From Pseudomonadota bacterium (GTDB lineage Bacteria; Pseudomonadota; Gammaproteobacteria; Burkholderiales; Burkholderiaceae_C), in the NCBI GenBank assembly GCA_023442945.1, contig JAEZWW010000107.1, forward strand, positions 1 through 64,000: a stretch of 64,000 bases of DNA, read 5' to 3'. The translations under genes and the position numbers were made by a program. A model generated the notes under the pieces. The model was not told the origin of the DNA. It made no database searches and saw nothing but the letters and a program-made list of their open reading frames with translations. This document shows, piece by piece, positions 34,054 to 42,243 of the stretch. The first letter of the stretch is position 1. Each line of letters begins with the position of its first letter.

Positions 34054-37000
34054 ATGACTCTGCCCGTTGCCGATGGCAATGTCCGCGTTGCTCCCCCCCC
34101 GCCGCCGCCTCCACCCCCTCCGACCCCGCCCCCGCGCAAGGACGTTGACCCTGCGGTGCGCCAGCCTGCCCTGCACGGTGGTCAGCAAGACGCGCCTCCG
34201 CCGGAGCACTACGAGCAGCACGAGGTGGAACAGGGCGAAAACCTGAACGAGGTCGCTCGCCGCTACCAGACGGACGTGCCCATGTTGCAGGCGGCGAATC
34301 CGCAGCTGACCAACCCCGATCAGCTGGAAGTCGGCCAAAAGCTCAACGTGCCGATCGGCGCCGACTACGGCAAGCTGCCCACGCGCGAAGTCGTCGCGCC
34401 AGGCCAGACACTCACCGACATGGCAAAGGCCCACCCTGGCGTGTCGCCCCAGGACATCGCGCGTGCCAACCGGCATGAGATCCCTAACGTCAACAACGTC
34501 AAGCCAGGCCAGGAAGTGTGGGTGCCAGCAGACAAGCCGGCCACGCCGCTGGACCAGAAGGTCAAGGCCACCGACGACGCGATGGCCGGCGTCAGCCGCG
34601 CCCAGCGCGCTTACGACGATCTGCCTGCAGGCACCAACCGCGCTATTCGCGACGAAGTGCACCAGGGCATTCAGCATGCGCAGGACAAGCTCAAGACTGC
34701 GGTGCAGTCGGAACTGGACGAGCGCGTCAAGGCCAACGTGCCCGCCGGCACCAAGCCCACGGAGGCCGACTACACCGCCGCCGGCCAACAGCTCAAGGAC
34801 CGCTACCAGGCCGATCCCACGGCCACCACCAAGCTCGACAACGCGCTCACCGGTCTGGCCGGTGACCGCTACCGCGCCAGCCCCGCAGGCCAAGCCGAAG
34901 CCATCGTCACCAAAGCCCGTAACGCCGGCGACGTCCCCAAGCAGGTCGAGGCGCTCAACAACAGCCTGAAGGGCGCCACGCCCGAAGTGCGCGACGCCGT
35001 GCTGAATGGCACCGAAGGCAAGAAGCTGCTGCAGGAGGCAGCGGACTGGGCGACCGATCCGCTGGGGCCGAACGGCTTTGGCGGCACAACGCCCTACAGC
35101 AGCATGGGCGATCGCATCGAGGGCGAGCAGGCCATGGATCGGCTTGACCAATTGACCCAGGGTGCCGATCCTGAGGTTGCCGCACACATTGTCAACGCAT
35201 CGCTACCGAAGCTGGCGCAGTACGGTCGCGAGTTCAACGACCGCTATGGCGACAGCCCAATTGGAAAAAAGGAAATGGAAGCCACGCTGCGCGTGCTGGA
35301 TCGCAGTGCGGACACGGTTACCGGCAAGACCAATATGCAAAGCATGCTCGATATGGGCATGTGGAATGCTTTGGGCGCAAATGAGCACATCGCCCAGGGC
35401 GGGCGCCTCGACTATGTGCAGGCCTACGGCGCCAAGGGCGACATAGAGAGCGATACCGCGAATCGTGTCATCGCCAACGGGATGGAGGGCTTTCGCCAGC
35501 AGATAGAAAAAGACACCAGGGCCTACACCGAACACATGTCGGAACTGGCGTGGCTGGTCAACAACTTGGGCGGCTCGATGACGCCCGACCAACTGGAAAA
35601 GGCGATTACTGGCTATACCCAGGAGATGGAGGCCAAAGAGCCCGGTTGGGAGGCCAAAGGGCAGGCTTTACAGGCCAAATTGGGCGAAAACGGTGAGAAG
35701 CTGCTGACGCAGATGACGGCGTTGGGCGCACAAGCGCCGGGGGGCAAGATCCCCGACGCCAACATGAAGGCGCTTGAAGACGCCTTCAACGACACCAACG
35801 CGCAGCTGGCGATCCAGACCGCCTTTCAGCAGAACCCCGGTCTCGCCAAGGGGCCGATGGGCGACAAGCTGCTCGACTTCTTCTCCAACCCATCCGTCAA
35901 GGGTTCGGCCAAGCTTACCGACGTGGTGCGTAAGGCGTCGAACGAATTTGCCAACGCCTACGTCAAGTCCGAGGTCTTGGGCAAGATCAAAGGGCTCGAC
36001 CCCAGCAACCCAGCGTCTGTCGCGCAGGCGCGTCAAGGGCTGGAGCAACTGCGCGATTCCCGCTTCGCCAAGGTGCTGGGCTTGTCGCCCGAGCAGATGA
36101 ACAAGGCGGTGAACGCGCTCGACGGTGCGATTCCGCAGGCTGGCGAGTCGGCCGAACAGATGGCGACCCGGTTGAAGAACCTAGACGGCGAGCTAGCCAA
36201 GGTGGGCGCCTTCGACAAATCCACCTTCCCTGGTCAACTCATGCGTGGCGTCGGTTTGGGGCTGGCCGGCGTCGGCTTCCTGGCGTCCAGTAACAAGGCA
36301 CTCAACGATCCCTCGGTCAAGAACACACTGAAAGCATTTACCGATGCGGCCGGTTTGGGGCAGAAGGGGACCGAGTTGATGGTGGGCTTGAGCAAGATCG
36401 ACGCCGATTCGAAGCTTGGCCTCATCGGGAGCAAGGGTGCGGGCAAATTCCTCGGCGTCCTCGGCGCCGGTTTCGACGTCTGGAATGCGGCCGAATCGTT
36501 CAGCAAGGGCGATACCGAGTCCGGCGTGCTGTTCTCAGCCGGCGCGGTCGGCGGGGTCATGCTCGCACTAGGCAGCGGACCAGTCGGATGGATCGGTCTG
36601 GGGCTGGTCGGCGTGTCGGCGCTGGGCCTGTGGCTGTGGGAGGGTCATAAGGCCAACAGCACGCACGAGCCACGTTGGGACGATGGTCGCTCCATGCACT
36701 TCATGCAGCAAGCCGGTCTTAGCGAAAACGCTGCGCGCACGCTGGCCGACCAGAGCAGTGACGGCCACAGCCCGTTGCCGCTGCTGACCCGCTATGCCGA
36801 GCTCAAGGGTCTGCACCTCGATCAACCCGATGACCAAAAGAAATTCACCGACTGGGTCAACGGTCTCACGCCGGAGCAGCTCACAGCGCTCAAAGACCGT
36901 GTCAACCTGACGCAGGACAAGATCGATGGCGACCTCCAGTCCTTCAGCGCTACCAGACCCGACGACGCTAATTGGAAGAACGAGCGCGTCGTACGTGTCG

Positions 37001-37101
37001 ATCCCCGCACAGGCTATCAGGCGAAGGCGCCCAACCCGGTCGAGTCGGCGGTGCAACTCGATAAACTGCTCCAGATGCTCGACGTTGCGGCGCTCAACTG
37101 A
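34054..37101 (+). CDS. Large LysM protein with C-terminal glycine-rich membrane region; possible effector
   Basis: A 1015-residue protein with no signal peptide. Order of parts: a poly-Pro tract (residues 14-27); two LysM-like modules, at about 50-103 (HEVEQGENLNEVARRYQTDV, LEVGQKLNVPIG) and 108-160 (VVAPGQTLTDMAKAHPGVS, VKPGQEVWVPAD); a long helical, Gln/Ala/Asp-rich middle (170-725); and a glycine-rich hydrophobic segment at 730-743. A longer one at about 797-866 contains SAGAVGGVMLALGSGPVGW and IGLGLVGVSALGLWLWEG. A soluble C-terminal domain follows (868-1015). LysM binds peptidoglycan; the glycine zipper-like run suggests membrane insertion. It resembles large secreted effector, toxin or translocator proteins in architecture only; I do not recognise the family. 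Downstream lie several small membrane proteins, possibly its partners. Confidence 0.7.
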   Translation: MTLPVADGNVRVAPPPPPPPPPPTPPPRKDVDPAVRQPALHGGQQDAPPPEHYEQHEVEQGENLNEVARRYQTDVPMLQAANPQLTNPDQLEVGQKLNVPIGADYGKLPTREVVAPGQTLTDMAKAHPGVSPQDIARANRHEIPNVNNVKPGQEVWVPADKPATPLDQKVKATDDAMAGVSRAQRAYDDLPAGTNRAIRDEVHQGIQHAQDKLKTAVQSELDERVKANVPAGTKPTEADYTAAGQQLKDRYQADPTATTKLDNALTGLAGDRYRASPAGQAEAIVTKARNAGDVPKQVEALNNSLKGATPEVRDAVLNGTEGKKLLQEAADWATDPLGPNGFGGTTPYSSMGDRIEGEQAMDRLDQLTQGADPEVAAHIVNASLPKLAQYGREFNDRYGDSPIGKKEMEATLRVLDRSADTVTGKTNMQSMLDMGMWNALGANEHIAQGGRLDYVQAYGAKGDIESDTANRVIANGMEGFRQQIEKDTRAYTEHMSELAWLVNNLGGSMTPDQLEKAITGYTQEMEAKEPGWEAKGQALQAKLGENGEKLLTQMTALGAQAPGGKIPDANMKALEDAFNDTNAQLAIQTAFQQNPGLAKGPMGDKLLDFFSNPSVKGSAKLTDVVRKASNEFANAYVKSEVLGKIKGLDPSNPASVAQARQGLEQLRDSRFAKVLGLSPEQMNKAVNALDGAIPQAGESAEQMATRLKNLDGELAKVGAFDKSTFPGQLMRGVGLGLAGVGFLASSNKALNDPSVKNTLKAFTDAAGLGQKGTELMVGLSKIDADSKLGLIGSKGAGKFLGVLGAGFDVWNAAESFSKGDTESGVLFSAGAVGGVMLALGSGPVGWIGLGLVGVSALGLWLWEGHKANSTHEPRWDDGRSMHFMQQAGLSENAARTLADQSSDGHSPLPLLTRYAELKGLHLDQPDDQKKFTDWVNGLTPEQLTALKDRVNLTQDKIDGDLQSFSATRPDDANWKNERVVRVDPRTGYQAKAPNPVESAVQLDKLLQMLDVAALN

Positions 37102-37134
37102 AGTCGCCGTGCAGCCTTGTCACACCGTTAACGC

Positions 37135-37326
37135 ATGAAGACCTACTGGCCCTTTCTGATTGCGATCGCTATCGTCGTCGCGTTGGTGGTGTGCTACATC
37201 AAGGGCTGGACCATGGCCGCATGGCTTATCGCCGGGGCGCTGATCGCCTTTCCGGTTGTCTATGTCGGCGTGATCGTTCTGGGTCATGAAAGCGGTAAGG
37301 CGGGCAGCCGTTCGCCGCCGAGATAG
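37135..37326 (+). CDS. Small two-helix membrane protein (array member 1)
   Basis: A 63-residue protein that is almost all membrane: helix 1 at about residues 5-21 (FLIAIAIVVALVVCYI) and helix 2 at about 28-50 (AAWLIAGALIAFPVVYVGVI), with a basic tail. It starts 33 bases after the LysM gene. The segment CYIKGWTMAAWLIAGALIAF then PVVY aligns with a second ORF at 38220-38369 (CYLPDWIVAARTIATVLVLF then PLIY), so the gene was duplicated. No known family; a candidate inner-membrane partner or immunity protein. Confidence 0.6.
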   Translation: MKTYWPFLIAIAIVVALVVCYIKGWTMAAWLIAGALIAFPVVYVGVIVLGHESGKAGSRSPPR

Positions 37327-37375
37327 CCCGTCGGTTGATCGCGGCGTGATCTCGTCCAGGAATCGCTTGCCGACC

Positions 37376-38104
37376 ATGCGACCGATCTGCCCTCATTGCG
37401 GCCAACGCGCGATGTCGTGCGGACGCAAATGGCGTTTGACCTTCCTGGGCTGGGACCAGCCGGTGCCGTGCCGCGCGTGTGGCCAGCAGGTGGTGGTGCG
37501 TGCTTGGAGCGCCATGGTCTGGACGCTGCCCTTCATGGTGTTTGTCTTCTGCGCGAACGTGCTGTTCGCGTTCTCATCGATCTCGGCCAGGTGGGTCGTC
37601 GCATTCGGCGTGCCGCTGGCGTTGCTCGCACTGCTGGGGCAACTGGTGTGCCCTTGTCGAAAAAAGGGCATACCGACCCGGACGCGGTGCGCCGTGCGCT
37701 GGCTCACGCGGAGCAGGGCACCGAATGCCGCCGGTAGTCGATCGCGCCATGGATCGGCAAGCTGTGCAACCCACGCAATGAAGCTGACCTGCCCCCATTG
37801 CGGCCTGCCAGCCATGTCCGCCCTCAAGAAGCTCTCGTTGGGTTGGTCACGCAGTGTGCCGTGCCGTGCCTGTGGCCTTTTGGTCACCGTGTCGCCGGGG
37901 CCAGGCGTGCTTTCCATGGTGCCCTGCCTGGTGGTGATCGTGGCCGCCGTTATGCGCTGGATACGCGATCCGGTCACGTTGGCGCTGGTTGGCGTGGGCG
38001 CCATCGCGATCAATGTGGTGCTCCACCTTTGGTGGGTACCTCTGACCTTGGCGCAATTGACGGACCGCGAGGCCGTACGGCGCGCGCAGGAACGCCAGCA
38101 GTGA
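37376..38104 (+). CDS. Zinc-ribbon/membrane protein, apparently two fused paralogues through a frameshift
   Basis: Read in one frame this gives 242 residues containing two homologous units, each a zinc ribbon (CPHCGQRAMSCGRKW with later CRACG; CPHCGLPAMSALKK with later CRACG) followed by two hydrophobic helices. Unit 1 in this frame loses its natural C-terminus. The -1 frame reads VPLSKKGHTDPDAVRRALAH then AEQGTECRR and stops at 37737, matching the ends of unit 2 (VPLTLAQLTDREAVRRAQER) and the third paralogue. Unit 2 has its own ATG at 37778. The ancestral state was therefore two genes (37376-37737 and 37778-38104). An extra TG at 37647-37650 would explain the shift. Confidence 0.55.
   Translation: MRPICPHCGQRAMSCGRKWRLTFLGWDQPVPCRACGQQVVVRAWSAMVWTLPFMVFVFCANVLFAFSSISARWVVAFGVPLALLALLGQLVCPCRKKGIPTRTRCAVRWLTRSRAPNAAGSRSRHGSASCATHAMKLTCPHCGLPAMSALKKLSLGWSRSVPCRACGLLVTVSPGPGVLSMVPCLVVIVAAVMRWIRDPVTLALVGVGAIAINVVLHLWWVPLTLAQLTDREAVRRAQERQQ
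37660..37666 (+). other. A_AAA_AAG slippery heptamer, in frame
   Basis: AAAAAAG is read as CGA-AAA-AAG in the fused zinc-ribbon frame, exactly the phase used for -1 slippage in E. coli dnaX. A -1 shift here would restore the ancestral C-terminus and the stop at 37737, giving a product of about 120 residues. No convincing upstream Shine-Dalgarno-like stimulator is seen; downstream sequence is GC-rich and could form a hairpin. Confidence 0.4.
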
Positions 38105-38219
38105 ATGCAACGATTTGTTCACCGACTGCGTTGACGTCGGCGCTGAGCCGATCTGGTCGGTGTGCTTGCCGGAAGAAGCGTGAAAGAGCGTTGATCATCT
38201 TGGAGGGCGCTGCAGCACG

Positions 38220-38369
38220 GTGGTTCTGACGGGTTGCTACCTGCCAGATTGGATCGTTGCGGCTCGGACGATCGCCACGGTGCTGGTCCTATTTCCCCTG
38301 ATTTACGTCCGCGTTATGGCTCTATGTCTCACAATCACCGAAGCCCGGAGAGAGCCTCTGCCGCCATGA
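38220..38369 (+). CDS. Small membrane protein, degenerate paralogue (array member 2)
   Basis: A 49-residue ORF starting with GTG, with GGAGGG 13-18 bases upstream. GCYLPDWIVAARTIATVLVL then FPLIYVRVM aligns with residues about 19-48 of the small membrane protein at 37135, but the first helix is missing. It is either a shortened functional version or a decaying copy. It precedes the third zinc-ribbon gene, as its relative precedes the first, so the duplicated unit is a pair (small membrane gene plus zinc-ribbon gene). Confidence 0.45.
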   Translation: MVLTGCYLPDWIVAARTIATVLVLFPLIYVRVMALCLTITEARREPLPP

Positions 38370-38412
38370 GTGACGCCATCGCGTCCCGTTAGCCGCCGGA
38401 GCACGTGTCACT

Positions 38413-38790
38413 ATGGCTGATTTCCTGCGCCTCGAATGCCCCCACTGCGGCGAAAGGGCCATGTCGTGCTGGCGTAAGTGGTATTTGACCTGCCTCAAGT
38501 GGGACACACCGGAGTCTTGTCGTATCTGCGGTCTGCAGGTGAAGGTCCCTGCACTCCGCGTCATGGGGTGGACCGGACCTTTCATCTTTTTTTTGCTTGT
38601 GTCGAACCTGCTGTTCGCGACCAGTGTTCTGACAGGACGGGTCGGGCTTACGGTGGTTCTGCCTGTGGCGGGGCTGTTGGCAGTGATGGGCTTGGCCGGC
38701 TTGCTGTTCGGGATACCGCTTCGCATGCACGGTTTCACCAATTCCGAAATCGTACGCAAAGCACAGGAGCGGCAAACCGTGCGGCGCTAA
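38413..38790 (+). CDS. Zinc-ribbon/membrane protein (third paralogue)
   Basis: A 125-residue protein. The N-terminal zinc ribbon has CPHCGERAMSCWRKWYLTCL with a second pair CRICG. Two transmembrane helices follow (about residues 53-72 and 77-101), then a short charged tail (IPLRMHGFTNSEIVRKAQER). It is clearly homologous to both halves of the fused gene upstream, which preserve CPHC, the CRxCG pair, the helices and the tail. It is the intact member of the array and best shows the family's true length. The function is unknown to me; the zinc ribbon would face the cytoplasm if both helices cross. Confidence 0.65.
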   Translation: MADFLRLECPHCGERAMSCWRKWYLTCLKWDTPESCRICGLQVKVPALRVMGWTGPFIFFLLVSNLLFATSVLTGRVGLTVVLPVAGLLAVMGLAGLLFGIPLRMHGFTNSEIVRKAQERQTVRR

Positions 38791-38930
38791 AGGGCCAGTC
38801 GTTTGACGCCGTCTGAGAAGGCTTGACAGCGCATCGACCTTGGCGCGCCCAAAGCGTGCAGACCCTTGCGACACAATTGGCGCATGTTGTGCTTGTGGCG
38901 CAGGGCCCATGGCCTCACTGATTTTTTGAG

Positions 38931-39920
38931 GTGTTCGCGTTGATTGGCTGGTGGGCCTTCGCGGACCTGCCGGACGCCGCGTGGCTGGCCTGCGCGCCCG
39001 CCGTCGCGCTGCTGGTTGACCGCCTGCTGGGCGAGCCCTGCTTGCGCTGGCACCCCGTGGCCTGGATGGGACGTTACCTGGCTTGGGCAGGCGAGCGGCT
39101 GGCGCCGCGCGTGGGCGAGCCGCGCGTGCTGTCCGATGGCCGGGTATTTGGCTTCGCCGCGTTGTCATGGTGCGCAGCGGGCGCCGCCGTCTTCGCGCTG
39201 GCGTGGCTGTTTCAGGCATGGGTGCTGACGCAGCCGGCGTGGCTGGCCGCGTTGGCGTTGGGGCTGTTCCTGAAGCCCATGCTGGCTTGGGCCATGCTCC
39301 ACGACGAGGTGCTGGCGGTAGAGGGGGCGCTGGCCCAATCGCTGGCCGCAGGGCGCGTGCAACTGGCGCGCCTGGTCAGCCGCGACGTGTCCGCGCTTAC
39401 CGCAGAAAGCGTGCGCGAAAGCGCCATCGAAAGTCTGGCCGAGAACCTGAACGATTCCGTGGTCGCGCCCTTGTTCTGGTTTGCCGTGCTGGGCTTGCCG
39501 GGCGCGGCGCTGTTCCGCTTCGCCAACACGGCGGACGCCATGTGGGGCTACCGCGGCGAGCGCGGCGGACGCGATTGGACCTGGGCCGGCAAATGGGCGG
39601 CGCGCGCCGACGATGTGCTGGGCTGGGTGCCCGCGCGCGTCACCGCTGTGTTGATTTGGCTGGCTGGCAGATTGCGCGGCGCCGGTGCGCTGGCGCGAGA
39701 GGCGCGGCAAGCGCCGTCGCCCAACAGCGGTTGGCCGATGGCGACCATGGCGCTGGCGCTGGGCGTGCGGCTGGGCAAACCGGGCGTCTATACGCTGAAT
39801 GCCGATGGGCGTGTGCCCGAAGCGGCCGATACCTTGCGCGCCTGCGCCATCGGCTCGCGCAGCGTGGTGGTGGCAACGCTGGCGTGCTGCGCCGTGATCT
39901 GGTGGGCGTTGTCCGTTTGA
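38931..39920 (+). CDS. cobD: Adenosylcobinamide-phosphate synthase (CobD/CbiB)
   Basis: A 329-residue membrane protein that attaches the aminopropanol arm to cobyric acid. Family motifs are DRLLGEPCLRWHPVAWMGR, RDVSALTAESVRESAIESLA followed by ENLNDSVVAPLFW, and NTADAMWGYRG. GTG 38931 is used as the start, preceded by TGAGG; an alternative TTG is at 38940. It opens the second cobalamin block, immediately after the zinc-ribbon array. Confidence 0.95.
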   Translation: MFALIGWWAFADLPDAAWLACAPAVALLVDRLLGEPCLRWHPVAWMGRYLAWAGERLAPRVGEPRVLSDGRVFGFAALSWCAAGAAVFALAWLFQAWVLTQPAWLAALALGLFLKPMLAWAMLHDEVLAVEGALAQSLAAGRVQLARLVSRDVSALTAESVRESAIESLAENLNDSVVAPLFWFAVLGLPGAALFRFANTADAMWGYRGERGGRDWTWAGKWAARADDVLGWVPARVTAVLIWLAGRLRGAGALAREARQAPSPNSGWPMATMALALGVRLGKPGVYTLNADGRVPEAADTLRACAIGSRSVVVATLACCAVIWWALSV

Positions 39921-39930
39921 TGCTGGCCCC

Positions 39931-40003
39931 GGAATTTTTAAATGTTTTCGGTGTCTGGCCCTAGTGGGAATTGCGCAGGCAGCTATGAAAAGAATAGTTT
40001 CTA
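39931..40003 (-). repeat. Interspersed repeat family A, copy 7 (cobD-cobC gap)
   Basis: A minus-orientation copy: GGAATTTTTAAATG, GTGTCTGGCCCTAGTG, TTGCGCAGGCAGCTATG, then AAAAGAATAGTTTC. Its terminal stem CAGCTAT-GAAAAGA-ATAG contains the ATG (39985) used as the likely start of the next gene. Confidence 0.88.
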
Positions 40004-41034
40004 AGTCGGCTGGCAGCGCCAGTGATGTCGCGGCGCGCAGGCCCGGCGTTCCGGTCGAACATGGCGGCCCCGACGCCCTGGGCGTGCCCGCGCACGACTT
40101 CTCCACCAACGCCAACGCTTGCGGTCCGTATCCGCAAGCGTTGGCCGCATTGGCCGCGGCCGACCGCCGCCATTACCCGGACCCGGCCTACACCGCCTTG
40201 CGCGTGCGCGTTGCCGCTTTCCATGGCGTGGCGGCCGCGCGGGTCGTGTTCGTTGCCAGTGCCAGCGAAGGCATCCACCGCCTCAGCGCGCTGGCGGCGC
40301 GCGCGGGCCTGCGCCACGCGGCGTTGCCGGCGCATGGTTACGGCGACTACGCGCGCGCGGCCGAGGTCTGGGGTTTGAAATCCACGGCCGCCGATGCCTC
40401 GCCTGCACTGCACTGGGCCTGCGAGCCAACCAGTCCGCTGGGCACGGCAGATGCGGCCCTGGCGCGCTGGGCCGCTGCGCCTGCACCCGCGGGGTCGTTG
40501 CGCGTGGTCGACATGGCCTATGCGCCCTTGCGCTTGAACGGTGACGCTACGCTTGCGCCGGGCGATGCCTGGCAACTGTGGACGCCCAACAAAGCGTTGG
40601 GGCTGACCGGCGTACGCGCGGCCTACGCGTTGGCGCCGTCCGCGCCGGCCGCTGCAGCGCTGGACACACTGGGGCCGTCCTGGCCACTGGGGGCCGACGG
40701 TGTCGCGCTGCTCACGGCCTGGACCGGCGACGAGGCACAGGCCTGGCTGCGCGCATCGCTGCAGACATTGATCGCGTGGAAGGCCGCGCAGTTGCAGTTA
40801 TGCGCCGACCTGGGTTGGGCCGTGCACCCTGGCAGTCTGGCCAGCTTCTTCGTCGCTCGGCCGCCGCTGCGCGACTTGCCGGGCGCGCTGCAGGCCTTGC
40901 GCGCGCAGGGCATCAAGCTGCGTGACACGGCGTCGTTCGGCTTGCCTGGGCAGGTTCGCCTGGGCGTGCTGCCGCCCGCATCGCAAAACGCCTTGCGCGA
41001 CGCGTGGTTGCGCTTGGGCGCCCGCTACCATTGA
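39985..41034 (+). CDS. cobC: Threonine-phosphate decarboxylase / CobC-type aminotransferase
   Basis: A 349-residue PLP enzyme of fold type I that makes (R)-1-amino-2-propanol phosphate, the substrate for CobD. EHGGPDALGVPAHDFSTNAN is the typical N-terminal block. YPDPAYTALR and the PLP-lysine motif WTPNKALGLTGVRAAY (Lys203) follow. The first about 24 residues (KRIVSKSAGSASD...) have no counterpart in the family, and the ATG lies inside a family-A repeat; an in-frame GTG at 39964 is the only other option. Confidence 0.9.
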   Translation: MKRIVSKSAGSASDVAARRPGVPVEHGGPDALGVPAHDFSTNANACGPYPQALAALAAADRRHYPDPAYTALRVRVAAFHGVAAARVVFVASASEGIHRLSALAARAGLRHAALPAHGYGDYARAAEVWGLKSTAADASPALHWACEPTSPLGTADAALARWAAAPAPAGSLRVVDMAYAPLRLNGDATLAPGDAWQLWTPNKALGLTGVRAAYALAPSAPAAAALDTLGPSWPLGADGVALLTAWTGDEAQAWLRASLQTLIAWKAAQLQLCADLGWAVHPGSLASFFVARPPLRDLPGALQALRAQGIKLRDTASFGLPGQVRLGVLPPASQNALRDAWLRLGARYH

Positions 41035-41036
41035 GC

Positions 41037-41846
41037 ATGTCTGCGATTCCCATCCCCCCACCGCGCACCGTGACCGTGGAGCGCTACGTCACGCCGCTGC
41101 GCGAAGGCGGCTCGCTGCCCGCCGTGGTCGAAGCCGATGACCTCGGCATGTACGTGCTCAAGTTTCGCGGCGCGGGGCAGGGCGTGCGTGCGCTCATGGC
41201 CGAACTGATTTCCGGTGGCATCGCCCGCGCGTTGGGGCTGCCGCTGCCCGAACTGGTCCTGGCGCAGCTGGATCCTGCGCTCGCGCAGACGGAGCCCGAC
41301 CCCGAGATCCAGGACCTGATTCGCGCCAGCGCGGGCCTGAACGTGGGGCTGGACTACCTGTCCGGCGCCGTCAACTTCGACCCCGCGGCCGACGTCGTCA
41401 CGCCCGACTTTGCGTCGCGCCTGGTCTGGTTCGACACGCTGGTCAGCAACGTCGACCGCACGGCACGCAACACGAATTTGCTGATGTGGCACCGCCAGCC
41501 CTGGCTGATCGACCACGGCGCCAGCCTGACCTTTCACCACGCCTGGAACGGCACGGTGACCGACCCCGGCAAGCCCTTCGCGCCGACCGCCGAGCACGTG
41601 CTGCTGCCGCGCGCCAGCGAACTGGCCCAGGTCGACGCGGCGCTGGCGTCGTTGCTGACGCCCGAGGTGCTGCGCACCGTCCTGGCCGGCGTACCGGACG
41701 AGTACCTGGCGCTGGCCGCGGCCGAACGGGCCGACAGCGCACTGGCCGACCCGGCCGCGCACCGCGCCGCCTACGTGGCCTACTTTGAAGCGCGCTTGGC
41801 CGACCGCGCGCGCTGGCTGCAGGGGGCGATCGATGCGCGCGGTTGA
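41037..41846 (+). CDS. HipA-like kinase (HipA_2 type)
   Basis: A 269-residue protein with kinase landmarks: YVLKFRGAGQG with Lys42 for ATP, a catalytic-loop-like SNVDRTARNTNLLMW with Asp140 and Asn145, and LIDHGASLTFHHAW with the metal-binding Asp159. This matches the short HipA-like kinase family (PF20613 by memory), which is often paired with DUF3037 as here. The target is unknown; classic HipA phosphorylates a tRNA synthetase. It starts 2 bases after cobC and overlaps the DUF3037 gene by 14 bases. It appears inserted into the cobalamin operon. Confidence 0.8.
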   Translation: MSAIPIPPPRTVTVERYVTPLREGGSLPAVVEADDLGMYVLKFRGAGQGVRALMAELISGGIARALGLPLPELVLAQLDPALAQTEPDPEIQDLIRASAGLNVGLDYLSGAVNFDPAADVVTPDFASRLVWFDTLVSNVDRTARNTNLLMWHRQPWLIDHGASLTFHHAWNGTVTDPGKPFAPTAEHVLLPRASELAQVDAALASLLTPEVLRTVLAGVPDEYLALAAAERADSALADPAAHRAAYVAYFEARLADRARWLQGAIDARG

Positions 41847-42243
41847 GGTGTACGACTACGCCGTCGTGCGCGTGGTGCCGCGCGTGGAGCGGGAAGAGTT
41901 CATCAACGTTGGCGTGATCCTGTCCTGCCAGCGCACCGGCTATCTGGAGGCGGCGATCGAGCTGGACGAAACCCGCCTGCACGCGCTGGACCCGCACGCC
42001 GACGTCGACACGGTGCAGCGCCACCTGCGCGCCATCCTGGCCATCTGCCAAGGCCTGCCGGAAGCCGGGCCGATCGCGCTGTTGCCGTACCGCGTGCGCT
42101 TTCACTGGCTGACGGCGCGGCGCAGCAGCATCATCCAGACCTCGCCCGTGCACACTGGCCTGTGCGGCGATGCGGCGTCTGCGCTGGGGCGCATCATGGA
42201 CCGCATGGTGCGGCCGCTGCCGGCGCCGCGCACCCCAACATGA
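41833..42243 (+). CDS. DUF3037 protein, partner of the HipA-like kinase
   Basis: A 136-residue protein beginning MRAVEVYDYAVVRVVPRVER and EEFINVGVILSC, the DUF3037 signature, with SSIIQTSPVHTGLC further on. It overlaps the kinase gene by 14 bases and the cobQ start by ATGA, so all are translated from one message. In the pair, one possibility is that DUF3037 is a regulator or antidote of the kinase; this is inference from constant adjacency. Confidence 0.8.
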   Translation: MRAVEVYDYAVVRVVPRVEREEFINVGVILSCQRTGYLEAAIELDETRLHALDPHADVDTVQRHLRAILAICQGLPEAGPIALLPYRVRFHWLTARRSSIIQTSPVHTGLCGDAASALGRIMDRMVRPLPAPRTPT

